From assembly GCF_002999335.1 (NCBI RefSeq), contig NW_020312425.1:1-64000 (forward strand): 64,000 nt of DNA, given 5' to 3'. Every line of letters begins with the position of its first letter. Position 1 is the first letter of the stretch. The position numbers and the translations under genes are program-made. Shown here one piece after another: positions 1-11,468 of the stretch. Under the pieces are notes generated by a model. It searched no databases and was not told the DNA's origin. It saw only the letters and a program-made list of their open reading frames with translations. Source of the stretch: Cyclospora cayetanensis. Taxonomy: Eukaryota; Apicomplexa; Conoidasida; Eucoccidiorida; Eimeriidae.

Positions 1-131
1 CGCTCCAAAGCTCTGGCTTGACTTTAACCCAATACTGCAAACAGCGATAATCTTCGATGGCCGAACGTCATTTTGGCAGTATTTTAGGGTAGGGTTGACT
101 GTTTTCTTGAAGCCGTAAATTGTAGATAGTA

Positions 132-615
132 ATGAAAACTATTGATTTAGATGGTGGTGCTGTTGCTGACTTGCAAATGCGCAGCAGCCAGCCCATTTAT
201 CGTCAATGCGTGGAGGCTGGTATTATCCCCAGGACTCTTTGTGAAGCATTCGCAGTGTTTCTCAAAACAGTAAAGAGGACTATTTCTCGACTAGAGCGTC
301 TGCGAGGTCTCTTGTGAATGTCTAGCAGAGTGTCGCGTTTGAGAACCTACAATGTGCGCACTCAGCCCAAAGTGATGGTCCTATCTACCCCACCGTGTTA
401 AATTGGCTCAGAGGAGTAATAAATCTCATTGATAAGCCCTACTACAAGAGTGGGATATCGTTGGGCGCACAGGTGTGGGAATTGACTCATTGGATAGTAG
501 TGGAGATATCTGGCGTAGGGCTGCTGCGTTTTTTGGGTGTTCAGTCGAGCTTCTCAGTCTTATTGCTGATCCGTATGCCCTTGAAGTTGTTGCTGGCAGT
601 GTTTGAGAGGCAGGG
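132..615 (+). mobile_element. weak integrase-like retrotransposon trace
   Basis: No intact gene is present. In one plus-strand frame around 495-610 the translation reads roughly IWRRAAAFFGCSVELLS, which resembles the segment of Ty3/gypsy integrases after the second catalytic aspartate (FW, then FGCSV, then LSS). The frame stops soon after and the catalytic residues are not visible. The open stretch 132-317 just upstream could be an earlier piece of the same domain but has no clear motif. The nearby, better preserved relics on the same strand make a retroelement origin plausible. It could equally be chance similarity. Confidence 0.25.
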
Positions 616-2509
616 GGGTCGTGCAGGATGAGGGTTCAGATGGTTACTTCAATATAATCGGATGCCGCGTGACTTTGGGATTAGGGCGACTTGCGAGAGG
701 TGGATCGTGAGGTGAAGAATGTCTGGCTAAAAGTTTCTACATACAGCAGCAACCTACACCATTAAAATGTTTGAGGGGTGTTCGAGTCTGCTAAGGTGTG
801 ATTCCAAGCGGGATCCGAAAACATGCACTACGTATGAAAAAATTTTGGTGACGAACCTAGCAGCCTTAATGCTTAGGTGACCTTATAGAGATATGTATAA
901 ATTATAGTTATAATAAACGGAAAATTCTTAGTCTTGAATAAGAAAGTCCTACCATTTCGCGGTAGGCCAATACTCTGACCGCACACAGCGCCATGGCACG
1001 CTGGGTGCATGTCATATTGACGCGCTTTACTGCCAACGCAGCACTTACTTGCAAAGGCGACTGGAAGACACACTAGATTCTAAAACCAGAAAGAATATAG
1101 TGCATGACGTTGATTAGGAGTTGCAAACGCTAAATAAAGGGCAGCGGGTTTTCCCGGCCTATCCAGCTGGCATGCCAGTACCCGATAACAGCCCCCCGCT
1201 ACCGGGCTCGCAGCGCAGGAAACCTGGCTGAGCAAACTAATGCCCAAGCACTCACTACATGGCATGGAGAAGAGCTGGATGTCGAAGATGCAAGAGCGGC
1301 TGCCAACAGGGATGGAGGCAGTCTTTGCAAGCCTTTATGATTCCTTGACGCGTGATGCCACTCGGGCAGGCTACCCCAATCCGTGTTCCAAGCTTTAACT
1401 TATGTTTGCTTGTACAAATTCATGCGAATGCTAATGCAGATGAATCAATGCTACAATCCAATAAGTTCCAGACAACTAGACGCTCGTGTGGTGAATTATT
1501 GACCTCTATCACGGCGTTACCGGCAAACCGTCCCGTCAGACATGGCCTGTCTCTTTTGATTACTTGTATGAATGCAGAAAGGAGCCTCTTTCAGGGCTTT
1601 AGAAACGTGTATCCTAGCCCTTAGCTAAATCAACAACATAAACAAAGGGTTTCCATAAAATAACACGGTACATGCTAGGCCTTGCTTTAAGCAGATTGTG
1701 GCGTGGGTCTTCATTCTAGATTTTCAAGTAGTCAGCTTTGCGTGTTTGTATGAAATGCAGCAATAGACGTTCTTCAGCATAGGTCGTTAGAGGAATAAAG
1801 CATTGGCAGAAGCAATATCTTGGATCCTGGATGCATAGGGCTTTGGGCTGAAGGGCCACTCACAAGTCCAACAAGCGTGTAAGGCATCAGGCAGCCTGCC
1901 AAGTTAGGAGGGCTAAGCCAATTGCTATGGTCTATTTTTGGAGCGCTTTAACGGCTTGTCGTGAAGCATCATTTGGTTGATTCTTATCAGATAAGGGAAG
2001 TAAAGCATTGGGAGCTACGCGAACATGCCAGATTCCGGAAAAGTCTGCAGTGGGGACCAGAGAGCGTGACCCCCAGCCCATGATGAGGCATTGGAAAAAG
2101 GGTCTAGCAGTGTCGCAGCATGCCAAGCATTTCAAGATCCAAGAATAGAGAATTTTAAAGCATAGGGGATTGGGTGAGGAAATAGGACGGTGGGAACGTG
2201 CTTGATTCCTCACAGCGGAAAATAGCACTCGTCATATCTTGAGCGTTCTATACCCCATTAAGCCAAGAGCCTTTCTACTCGACAGCAGATTACCAGCCAC
2301 GGATAGTTGGAAAAAGACTTGTCGTTAGGGACGTTTTTCTGCCAAAGGCCTGGCTTTGGTGCCGCTGGATCGTTTTGCCAATATGGGAGTTCAGGCTACT
2401 GGTAGGGTTACGCAAAGTCTGTGGGGGCTATTCTCATCCCTTCGGCCTTAGCCACTTTCTAATAGGTCCTTTTAAATAGAGATTCTCACAGATAAGGCCC
2501 CTTCGGCTT
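616..2509. other. gene-free stretch
   Basis: Only short open frames occur on either strand, mostly with non-ATG starts, and no domain or splice pattern joins them. If the integrase-like trace at 132-615 is real, this would be the 3' part of that old element, but I could not align it confidently with the 3' parts of the other two relics. No tRNA or rRNA gene was recognised. Confidence 0.4.
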
Positions 2510-2705
2510 GCTTAGAGGGTGCAGAGACAAGCACATTAGCTGTCCTTCTCCCCTTGTCTTGGGCACTCGGGCGTACGCAGGAGGAATAATGCAAGACACT
2601 TTTTCCGGCAATACTTGATAGCCTCCCATGAAAGCTTCATTAGAACTGGAGCTAGGTGTCACCCTAGGGATACCTTACATGGAGCCGTACATTTGGTGGC
2701 CCCAC
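2510..2705 (+). repeat. LTR-like repeat, copy D
   Basis: This stretch resembles three other places in the window (near 7,850-8,270, 17,655-18,105 and 23,555-23,980). Shared blocks include a GGTGCA...AGCTGTCCTTCTCC block near 2,518, the block GGAGCTAGGTGTCACCCTAGG near 2,648, and TGGTGGCCCCA at 2,694-2,704. The last two are separated by the same short gap (about 25 bases) as in the copies at 8,203-8,265 and 23,923-23,975. Copies are diverged by eye to perhaps 60-70 percent identity, so boundaries are approximate. Its position about 5.5 kb upstream of copy A fits a 5' LTR of the first retrotransposon relic. Confidence 0.45.
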
Positions 2706-3949
2706 ACGGTTCGGTGCAGCTGCTCCGCGCTCTTTTACCAGCTATGAATGCAGTCGGACGTCACGTTTCCCTACAATAGCTAATTGGCTTCACTAAAATA
2801 TTTGGTGCTTTATTACTTTGTTCAGCAGCAGACTGGGGCAAAACATCTCTCTGAAGATGATAGTAGAACGTGGCACGACGCGTGGCGCAGGAGGCGTCTG
2901 CAAGCTGATGTAAGCGCAGAAAATCAACAACTAGTAGTAAGGTACAATTCGCTATTAAATAGAGCCTTGTGGAGTGTGCCGATGAGGTTATGCTGACTAT
3001 ACAAGTATAAAGGCCGTATGGGTGGGCACGTACTCGAAGATTTTATCAGCCGGTTGGAGATGGACCTTCGTTTTTACCTCCAAGTGCAGAGCGATAAGTG
3101 ATCCTTGCTGAAGATTGATTAAAGAAAAAAGTGATCGGATCAAGGTTTTGCATGTAGACATTACTACAGTTCCAACCTGGGCGCACGCCCTTACTAATCG
3201 TTGAATGCAGAGATCAAGTGAATGGCAAACTTTGGGAGATTTGAGAATGCTCGAATAGGTCGATCTATTAATATATCGGTAGAGAGAAATATTGAAATCT
3301 TGGCTTGCAGGAGCCACAACGTAATTGGACATCAGCTCTACCAGTGGCTCGTGTTAGGTCTACTCAAAGTTCCATGTCAGGTGGGCGCATAATGGCCAAT
3401 CAATAAACGACTAAACCACCAAAATGCGATGTTTTCACAAAGTGACTAACTAATTTAGGCTTTAGAGCAAGTAAGCAAAAGTTTAATCGGGGGATTGCGG
3501 ATGAAGAGCTAAATTGGGGCTCTGGGTCCATGTATGTCAAGTGTGTGTCAACAGGCTCTAGCATGCAGTCTAGGGACGGAAAAGACAGAGGGAAGCCACG
3601 CTACTCGTCAGCCTTAAGCCGTCCTGAATAGCACACGTGCGTTTATTGTGCGAACAGCGTAACACGAATCGAAACGATAAGCTCGTGCAAACAGCCAAAG
3701 GGGTTGAAGGACGGGACTGGGCCCAGCGTAATCAAGTTGCTTGGCGAGCAAAGAAGCCGCATGGCAATTCGCCACGGGTCAGTTTTATGCTAAAAAAGCC
3801 TTAATTTACTAGTCAAAATCTATTGGTCTTCTATACACTGGATGTGAAGTGAATCTGTTCTCAGAGGCAACGCCACAGAAGTGCTCCCTGCTTCTGTGCT
3901 CTGTATCGTAGTCCCGAAGACTCAGGTTTGATGATAAGATGTAGAATGC
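2706..3949. other. interior of retroelement relic 1, no recognisable gene
   Basis: This stretch lies between the LTR-like copy D and the first protease-like trace, where a gag gene would be expected. I see only short broken open frames on both strands and no zinc knuckle or other gag motif. Confidence 0.35.
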
Positions 3950-6760
3950 AAGGCTTTGCAAGGATACATCAAAATTAGGTCACGTAACGTCGGAATAGGT
4001 CTTATCTGCGTGGACCGTGGCTTTTATGCCACACCCGTGCACCCTCACGCAATCCTAGGTATGCAGTGGGTGACGCAAGGGCAGGCGGGCTTGCGGCCAG
4101 AGTTGTCCAATGTTGGGCTCTGTGTACCGGGAAGCACTGAGAAGAATCATATTGTGTTAGTTCCTTAGCGCTTATTTCATCAAATGGTGGGTGGTGGAGT
4201 CGGTACCTCCACTAGTTGAACTAGAGCCCTCATGGGTAAGCGGCTCAACAGACCGGTAAGAGAAAGCAGTTCTGAGCGTGCAACCCGTCATGGTGACTAT
4301 GCGACTATTGTAAATATGAAACTACAACTATATTCTTAGTTTTCCAACATCAGGAAGGGCAAGTATCAAGAACTTCGCAGGTATGCTAACTATTGATGAG
4401 CTGACCACTAACTGGCCGACTATTGTTCATTCAGCGCATTTAAATGGTCTAGGTTGTTGTTTGGTCCCAAGAAACCTTCCACGATATCGGCGAAACGCAT
4501 CACATGAAGAGACAACTGAATATCAGGCTGAGGTTGGTAGAAAAAAGGCAAAGTGCAGGAATCGATTAGAACTTTTTCCAGCGTATCTCGATGCTGATGC
4601 CGAAGGAGAAAGTAGATTGGCGCAAGTGCGGTAACTGTACACCCCTAAACAATATGCTCAAAGCAGAAGCTTCTAGTTCCGAATGCTGGTAAGCTGCTTT
4701 ACACGGATTAACAGTCTACTCGGTGTCTGACTTCCCAGTCGCTTTCTTCCAAAACGCTATTCACTCAGCTGACAGAGGAGTACGGGCGCTCCTCACTCGC
4801 GCCAGCAAACACGGATACACATGAATTTCATTTTAATTTGTTGATGCCCCAGCTGAACTGCAGTGGCAACATAATTAAGGTTGGAATGAGCTTTCCATTG
4901 AGGCATGGATGGATCTCTGCATTCAGTGAATCCTTTGTATTGAGCCAATACATTTGCGTGCACTTCCAGCACATATGGCGTTCGTCTCGGAAGTAACAGG
5001 ACGAGCAGTGGTATGTGGAAGCTAGCACGTCTTCGTGCTTCACGTAAATGGTCAGGTGTTCTGGGATTCCGCGTATCAGCTGCAGGAACTGAGCCATATA
5101 CGAAAATTTCTGTATCGGCCAAGGCACGGCCTTCACCTTTATGCATTCGCAACCGAGTTGCAACTTTTCAAAGAGTTTGTGCCTGATTTCCAAATATTTT
5201 CTTCCAAGACAGGCCTAGATTGTTACTTTGTTCGGTTGATCTACTTAAGGGACCGCAGCCCGTGGAGGCTGATGGCGCAACAAGGACGTTTTTCCGTCGC
5301 CTTGCAGGGGTATCTGCGCTGCCCGAGTATGAGCGACATTTTTTACTAATAGCTGATCGGAGCTACGGAACCATGGAGAGCATTCTCTTCCAACAAGCTA
5401 CTGCTTCTTCAAAGCACCGAATGACTGCTCGTTATTCTCATTGATTCACAGAAGCCAACTAGCAGTATTCGAAGAGGACAACGGAACTCTATGGGGAAAG
5501 ACGCGGGTGGAACATGAGGCGACTCCATTCGTATGGGCATCAATTCACTGTCCAGAACGACCAGCAATCTTTGATGCCCCTTTAGAAGAGTACTCAGGAG
5601 TCTTGTCCTCCGTGAGTCGTTCGTTGGCTTGGCTGGTACCGTGCGTATAAGCCTACAGTGAAATATTTTAAGGGCGTCACGCTTTAGTGGGGCCCAACCA
5701 ATTCTCTATTCTACAATGCAGCCAGGCTTGTTTAGGCAAATTCACCGTTTCCGCAGACAGGTCGTGCATCTTTCGCTGGTGAAGCCCATGCACCGGCTAT
5801 CATCGCCAAAACCCCAAATGTAAACACAATGTTTCACTATCACATAGAGGGTACCTCACTGGAGCTCACAGCAAAGCGGGAACTCCAATGTTCTCTACAT
5901 TCCGATTTCGCACTGCAATGCAGTCTTGTGCAGGAAGTACTGTCATGTTCTTTCGGATCTTGGTAGGATTCACGCTACATGAAAAATCTCTCCTGGACTT
6001 TGTGGTTGCTGGAATGCGTGCCGCGGCAAACAAATATGCGCCGTCATGCTTAGACTGTGAGCAACTGAAGTCACACAGCTCTCGCAAACCTGGCCGTTTG
6101 CAGACTCTTCCGGTTGCAGAGGGGTCTAGATTGATGCACGTATGCACTTTTCTGTTCCACTCCCTAGGCGAAGGTTTAGGCTAGCATCTGCGTCGTTCTT
6201 GAAAGACTCAGCAATCATGGCAAATACTTCCGTTTCATTCCTTACTCCAGCATAATCTCGACTCAGGAATTCGCTCAATCATTCTTATCGCATGTCTGGA
6301 GCTCCAAGGAATTACCAGGAGCATCGTTATGGCCATGGATAAGGAGCTGATCATTACGTTCTAGCGTAGCTCCTTCGGCCTGCTCACATATTAAGCATAT
6401 CATGACCACAGTGAGCCACCCTGATGCTGATAGACAGAGCACAGCAACCCCACTCTGCTGCAGTACTTACGAGTCTATGGTCACATCTTTTGTGTGGGTC
6501 TAGTTTTTCCTTTTCCAATGTGGGTTTATAATGCGACAGTGCGCTACTTGTCTACCTGTCGCTTTCCCCCATGCTTGAAATGCGCATAGAAGCCCGTTTC
6601 TGACTGTTTCCTGAGCCTGGTGGTCTGAGGTCAACGGCCACTCTTAGCAGCGGAGGGGTTTAGGAAACAGTGAGAGCTTTAGACAGCAGCTGACTAGTGC
6701 GCGCGAATGTATGCGCAAAGTTCATGAGAGACAAGCACGGCATTATGATAGGTTGTGGCT
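3950..6760 (+). mobile_element. decayed Ty3/gypsy pol, relic 1
   Basis: Broken plus-strand frames preserve pol motifs in the expected order. A frame at 3,956-4,168 has an ILGMQWV stretch like the end of a retropepsin. At about 5,044-5,070 HVNGQVFWDS sits where reverse transcriptases have the YxDD motif and following FS, then a GLHL stretch (5,128) like the conserved GLxL before the KCEF segment. At 5,340-5,370 FLLIADRSYG resembles the FxLxTDAS start of RNase H. At 6,008-6,100 there are AGMRAA, CLDCEQLK and KPGRLQTLP, a good match to the integrase HHCC finger (WPGM, CxxCQxxK, PxGLLQPLP). At 6,681-6,755 SARECM and ERQARHYDR match the integrase C-terminal segment. Frameshifts and stops separate all pieces and the catalytic YxDD is lost, so it is inactive. 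This is a non-viral transposon relic. Confidence 0.8.
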
Positions 6761-7850
6761 GGTTGCGTTTCGAACGTAAAGCTTGGTTTAGGTGTATTAG
6801 CAGGCATTGTGAGGGGCACCAAAAGGTGGCTAGACGAAGCCTTGTGTGTGGCAAAGTGAACAGGGTTATTTGCGGTCCTGTATGCAACCAATGCTTTTTT
6901 GTACCCCAACTTTTCCCTAAATCTAAACGCGCCAGAGTACTACTACCCTTGCTCTCTTAAGAATTTGTAAAGCTTTTCTCATTATTCGCGAACGTCGCCA
7001 TTGCCACACAGCTCAATGACCAGTAGGGGATGACAGACAATTGATAATGAGCCTAGAACTGCTGCATTATAGGACCATTCAGCGCTCTAAACACCCCAGA
7101 CAACATTTTCATGGGAAAACGGGGTTGGGAACGCCAACAACAGTGGTCGACGGAGGAACAGTCACAGACTTTGTTGCATGCGGGAAAGTTTCCAGCTCTA
7201 CTTGATCAACAAAGTTAGTTTTCGTGGAGGTAATTTCTCGAGCTCTTTTGTAATTGCCCTTCACTAGCGTACGTCCTGCTGAAATAGCCACCCTCATCCA
7301 TAAATACTGCCAGGAAAATGGCTAGTTACTGTAATTAGGGATTTCTCTACGCTCAGCTTTGTCTGCAGGCAGTCAAGTATGTGTGGTATCCTTATATCCT
7401 TTCTAATGCCTCTTTTGGGGTCTTGGAGTCGACTGTGCTGGATGAACAAGTTTAATTTGCACGCAGGCATTACTTTATGGGGAAAGAGGTATTGCTGAAT
7501 CGGCTCGTATTTTGACTTGGTTTACATATTTTACTCTTCTGTGTTCTCGTATCAGAAGGCTCGCAAATTTCAGCGCTTGTATCTCAGTGAGCCAACGCGC
7601 CGCCGCGGTTGAGTTGGCATGATTCCTCGTCTTTGTTGGCTGCAGTATTTGTCTTTCTTCCGTTCGTTTTAACTTTAGCGATGATGAACATGACTGCTTT
7701 TCGTATCTCACTGTTTTCACATCTATGCCCCCCTGAGAAGTGACGAAAGGGTGGGTGATATCTCGCTATCGTTGGGTTCACCGTACAGTTACGGACACGT
7801 AGGAGTGTAACCAGATTGGGAAAGGTAAGACGTGGTGGGCTAGGCTACCT
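6185..7850 (+). repeat. 3' interior of relic 1, repeated at 22,100-23,555
   Basis: This interval aligns collinearly by eye with about 22,115-23,555. Anchors include CGTTCTxGAAAGACTCAGCAA (6,193 and 22,131), CTCAGGAATTCGCTCA (6,264 and 22,190), GTTTATAATGCGACxG (6,523 and 22,420), GGGGCACCAA (6,812 and 22,577), and the GGCTACC block near 7,848 and 23,556. The two copies are in the same orientation and heavily diverged with many small indels, so they are old. The stretch holds the end of integrase and the following non-coding part of the element. Apparent open frames here on both strands are short and shifted between copies. Confidence 0.65.
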
Positions 7851-8270
7851 TCAACGTTTTCTATTACACCAGGTATACTTACTGTAAATTAGCAAAGAAT
7901 CAACCCAATTATTTGTCCGTTGCCATAAAATATTAGTTAGAGAGCAATATTAGCTTGATAAACGAAAGCTCAATGGTCTCCCTCTCTCGCTCGATCTCTG
8001 TCTCGGCAAGTGGATGCGTGTGTGTGTGCGCTTGATATTAAGTGCAACTGGCTGTGAAACTCAAGACTGCTCAGAAGTTGCACCTACGCGCACCGTATTT
8101 GTCTCTACACACTAATCTTGGCAGCTGAGGAGCGCGGGCACGGGAATGCAGGAGCATTTTTGAGAGCCACTTATTCACTTGCTAGCAAGTTTGCATTGGG
8201 CGTGAAGCTTAGCGTCGCCCTGTGAAACTCTATAGCGTTACAAAGCTTCCCTTTTGCTGGCATAGCCTTT
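7850..8270 (+). repeat. LTR-like repeat, copy A
   Basis: This segment resembles copies B, C and D. Near 7,848 GGCTACCTTCAACG matches GGCTACCGTGGACA of copy B. Near 8,043 AGTGCAACTGGCTGTGAAAC matches sequences in B and C, and GAAGCTTAGCGTCGCCCT at 8,203 matches the GTCGCCCTAGGG block of C and D. A degenerate TGCTGGCATAG at 8,255-8,265 sits where the others have TGGTGGCCCCA. Position and orientation fit the 3' LTR of relic 1. There is no clear TG...CA boundary. Confidence 0.45.
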
Positions 8271-9379
8271 CACAATTTCGGCATGAGGGGAAAGAGCATT
8301 CTAAGATATGTGCTGCATCACTCTCAAAGCAATCTTAGCATCCCCGAGTAGTGGCATGCAATAACTAGGGCCAAGGCAGAAAATTTAGACTCCCTTTACC
8401 TTAATCAAGCCCTAGTCAGCAGTCGATTCCGAGTTTCATGGTTGACTATCCAGTAGTCATGATTTATAGAGCTAGTGCATTAGAGATTGCCTTCGAGCAG
8501 CCTGTCCGGGCATGGTTGATGTTTTCGTTAAAAGTTTCCCGATACAGCAGGTCCCACACTCTTTTTTGCCCCAGAACCATACCTAAGCTCTTGGTTGATT
8601 AGTACTAGCAGTGCAAACAAGGCGATTTGCCGATGCGTATCCAGATGCCAAGTGGAAGTCCCATCATCCAGGAGGAATCGCGCATGAGCGATCCCCCTAC
8701 TAACGAAGTTAACTTGTCCATCCAGTTTAAGACATGAGCTAAATTAGATTAAAATATCCCCATTTCTTAGTTATTAGCGCTACTCTAGTGTTTTGGCTTG
8801 GAACCACTACCGAGTGCACCTCATATTTTTATTTCCCCCGTTACCTCGAAATGATCTACACGGGAACGGCGAGAACGCACTGTGGCCCGATTGCCCAAAA
8901 CAGCGTACTCCTGTGCTAAAGTGTAAATAACTAAGAAAGCCTTTCAAGTTTCGACATGCTTGCCTACACCCCCTTTTGGGGGGAGCCTGGCGTTTGAAAG
9001 TTTCCATCTGCCGATTCGGCTAGCGCTAGCTAGTGCAACCACCGCGGCGGGGAAGGGCGATGGCTGAGCTCATTCTTGCCGCAGTTAAGCCCAGCGCTCT
9101 TTCTCAAGTTATGATAAACACCCATTCAGCTCTTTTTTCTCACCTCAACCTTTGCGTTACTTGCAATTTTCACCTTTACGCCTTGAAAGGGAGCGAGTGG
9201 CCCGAAGCCAACCCAGAGACTGTGGCCATGATCTGTAAAACTTTCCCCCTGCAGCGTCTTCAGAGTACTTGTTTTCATACAATATTTTGATCTGATTTTA
9301 TACCTTAGCACGTTCCCTCCTGTTTCAACAGTTGCAAACATTCTGCTTCTCGTGCACACGGATTTTTCGAGTATTGAGG
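8271..9379. other. intergenic, nothing recognised
   Basis: This is the spacer between the end of retroelement relic 1 and the small secreted-protein gene. Open frames are short and start mostly with non-ATG codons. The last 150 bases before 9,380 presumably carry the promoter and 5' leader of that gene, including a possible 3' splice site (TTTCAACAG ending at 9,332), but nothing specific can be pointed to. Confidence 0.4.
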
Positions 9380-9847
9380 ATGAAGAACTTTGCCCTGTTC
9401 GCTTCCCTGTTGTCACTGTTTGTGGCAACAGCATATGCCGCGAAGGAAGTCTCGTGGCCCAACAATGGCTCAATAAAGGTTATCGCTCCCAAGTCGCCAT
9501 CGCACATCACGATCGCTGTCCCAGGCTGTGTAACTGTCACAATCGACTGGGAAGATAACAGTGTTCAAGTCACGAAGCATGGAGAGTCTTCGAGCCAACC
9601 GGTCGGTGGCTCAGAGAGGCTACGTGATGACGGGGGTGAGCTCGTTGTACTTCTGAGTCGGCAGGAAAATACAACTCATGTCGCGGTCTATGCAGAAAGC
9701 GTCGGTGGAGGTTTCGATAGCAGACTGCAATCAATCGAAATGCCATCGTGCAACATTTCAAAACTCGTCATAAGCAGCCCCAAGAATAAGAACCTCAAGG
9801 ATTTTCAAGTTGGTGTTTCCAAGGAGATCGAACAGCTCTACGTTTAA
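9380..9847 (+). CDS. small secreted protein of unknown function
   Basis: A 155-residue product starts at the ATG at 9,380. I chose this start because it opens with a textbook signal peptide (MKNFALF, a Leu/Phe/Ala core, then a likely cleavage after AYA at about residue 20). The in-frame codon at 9,332 is not an ATG. The mature part is rich in Val, Ser, Lys and Asn with alternating hydrophobic residues, suggesting a small beta-sandwich. It has two cysteines that could form one disulfide and two N-glycosylation sequons (NTT, NIS). There is no transmembrane segment or GPI-type tail. Family unknown; a surface, microneme or dense-granule role is only a guess from secretion. It is intronless as modelled and isolated between retroelement relics and the GTPase locus. 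Confidence 0.6.
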   Translation: MKNFALFASLLSLFVATAYAAKEVSWPNNGSIKVIAPKSPSHITIAVPGCVTVTIDWEDNSVQVTKHGESSSQPVGGSERLRDDGGELVVLLSRQENTTHVAVYAESVGGGFDSRLQSIEMPSCNISKLVISSPKNKNLKDFQVGVSKEIEQLYV

Positions 9848-11468
9848 AGCCAGGGTGGTTCGTCGTAGTAAAACTCCGAAGCGGTTCAACAAGCATTACC
9901 AAAAACGAGTCGCCGTCTTGCTATCACGATGTGAAGCGTGGCAATGTAGCAGTACATTGCTTTCTGCAGCTGCTGCCTGCATGTTCTAGGGTCTGTCTGG
10001 AAGTGTCAGCACATAAGAAAAACGCACTCCTCAGCTCCTGTGCTCGAGTGCAAGTTGCACGCGGCGTTTTGGTGATTCATCGTCCTCCTCCCTTTACATT
10101 CAATGCGTTGTGTTAGTGGCATGCACCCGCGCTCCTTACTGGTTTTTATGCGGAAGTTGCGAAAGCAGACCAACTCCTGTGTAGCGCCCGCCTCACTGCA
10201 CAGTGTTCTTACGTGAAAACGGGAGCCAGAAGCGGTGATTCAGGTGACATGACGCCTTGCATATCATTAGTCCAGAAAATCATTCCATGACTACGTAGAA
10301 AGAGGTCCTACCCAGAGGTGTCCTAGGATAGGAGAGGCAGCCGTTCGGCTCTTTCAAATGTGGCAAACAAATTGAACAAGCGATGCAGTTTGCAGATCCT
10401 CCCCGCTGCGGTGATTTACTTGTTGTGTAAATCACATAAACGTTGCCTAAACAAAACCTACGTAAGCGCGCTTCTCCGTTTTTCTGGGGGTCGTTTTGGG
10501 GATAGCGTAGTACGAGTCAAGATACAGGGATAATTGGAATCTACAGTGCCGCTGTACGGTGCGGTTACAGTCACAGCTACTCTGCAGCCAGCCAAAACTG
10601 GTAGGTAGGAACGGCGTGCGTGAAGTTATCATACCTCCCAGAGGGGACGCGGCACCGTTCCTCTGGCCACTCCCTGTGGACGCCTTGCCACTGCCAGGCG
10701 GAATCCTGGGCTGAATGCAGGCATTACTAGTAATGCTCTCGGCAGTGTCGCCGTTCATTTGGTGATGAATGGCCTTTTGCGGTACGTGCATTCGCCCTTT
10801 TCGCTTTGAGCCTGAAAGCCGTTAAACAAAGGCCAGATAGAACACGATCTGGCTGAGCCAGTAGTGCGCGGTGGAGCTTCATGGGGGTAATGTGACTGTC
10901 TCCGCAGGATGCATCCCTGGCTAATCCTCTAGCCCACTCCTTTAAAGCTGCCTTTCCCAATAGTCACCCTTTATCCCACTACGTAGTGAGGCATACCACA
11001 CAGAGCCCAGAAGCTGCTTATATATGCCGTGAATGAAGAATGCCGCTGCCGCATGTAGAGTTTCTCTGGCTACTTGAAAGCAAGCTGTAGTTTTCTACAG
11101 AAGCTCCAGTAAGGATCTATAAAAGTCTCAGCCTCCTGCATAGATACCCACCGAAAATCTGCGTAGAGACGCGCTTTAGACGGCCGTGGTACACTCCTGA
11201 TAGAGAAACAGCACATTTAAATTAACACAGCTGAAACAGATTCTCTAAATGCTTTCGAGCTGCTTAATTGCATTCCGCGCTGTATCTGTGAACGTCTTCA
11301 CCCTGTCGCAAGGCCCCACCCCAGCGACACTTGCAGCAGCACCACCATGCTAATGACACCTCCCACAAGGCACAGGGGAGCAAGCACTTCGTTCTTGGGC
11401 TGCTGTCACTGCACCACCCCATTGTCAAGTGCGATGTTTGCGCCTGTGTTCTTGCACTTTTGGAGTTG
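9848..11468. other. intergenic, nothing recognised
   Basis: No convincing gene is visible. Several minus-strand open frames between 10,447 and 11,524 begin with TTG or GTG and lack partners with fitting splice sites. A perfect 9-bp inverted repeat with a 7-base loop (GTGATTTAC and GTAAATCAC, 10,411-10,435) is present and has no evident role. The right end may hold the 3' untranslated region of the minus-strand gene ending at 11,469. Confidence 0.4.

Noticed and set aside
4828..5193. Minus-strand frame with paired CxxC motifs, looking like a zinc-finger exon
   Set aside because: The plus strand of the same interval carries reverse-transcriptase-like motifs in register with the rest of a pol relic. 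The minus-strand frame has a TTG start and no partner exons, so the CxxC pattern is most likely an antisense coincidence.
10411..10435. Perfect 9-bp inverted repeat as a terminator or operator
   Set aside because: The sequence is eukaryotic, with no U-run or adjacent gene end. A hairpin this short occurs by chance in 64 kb.
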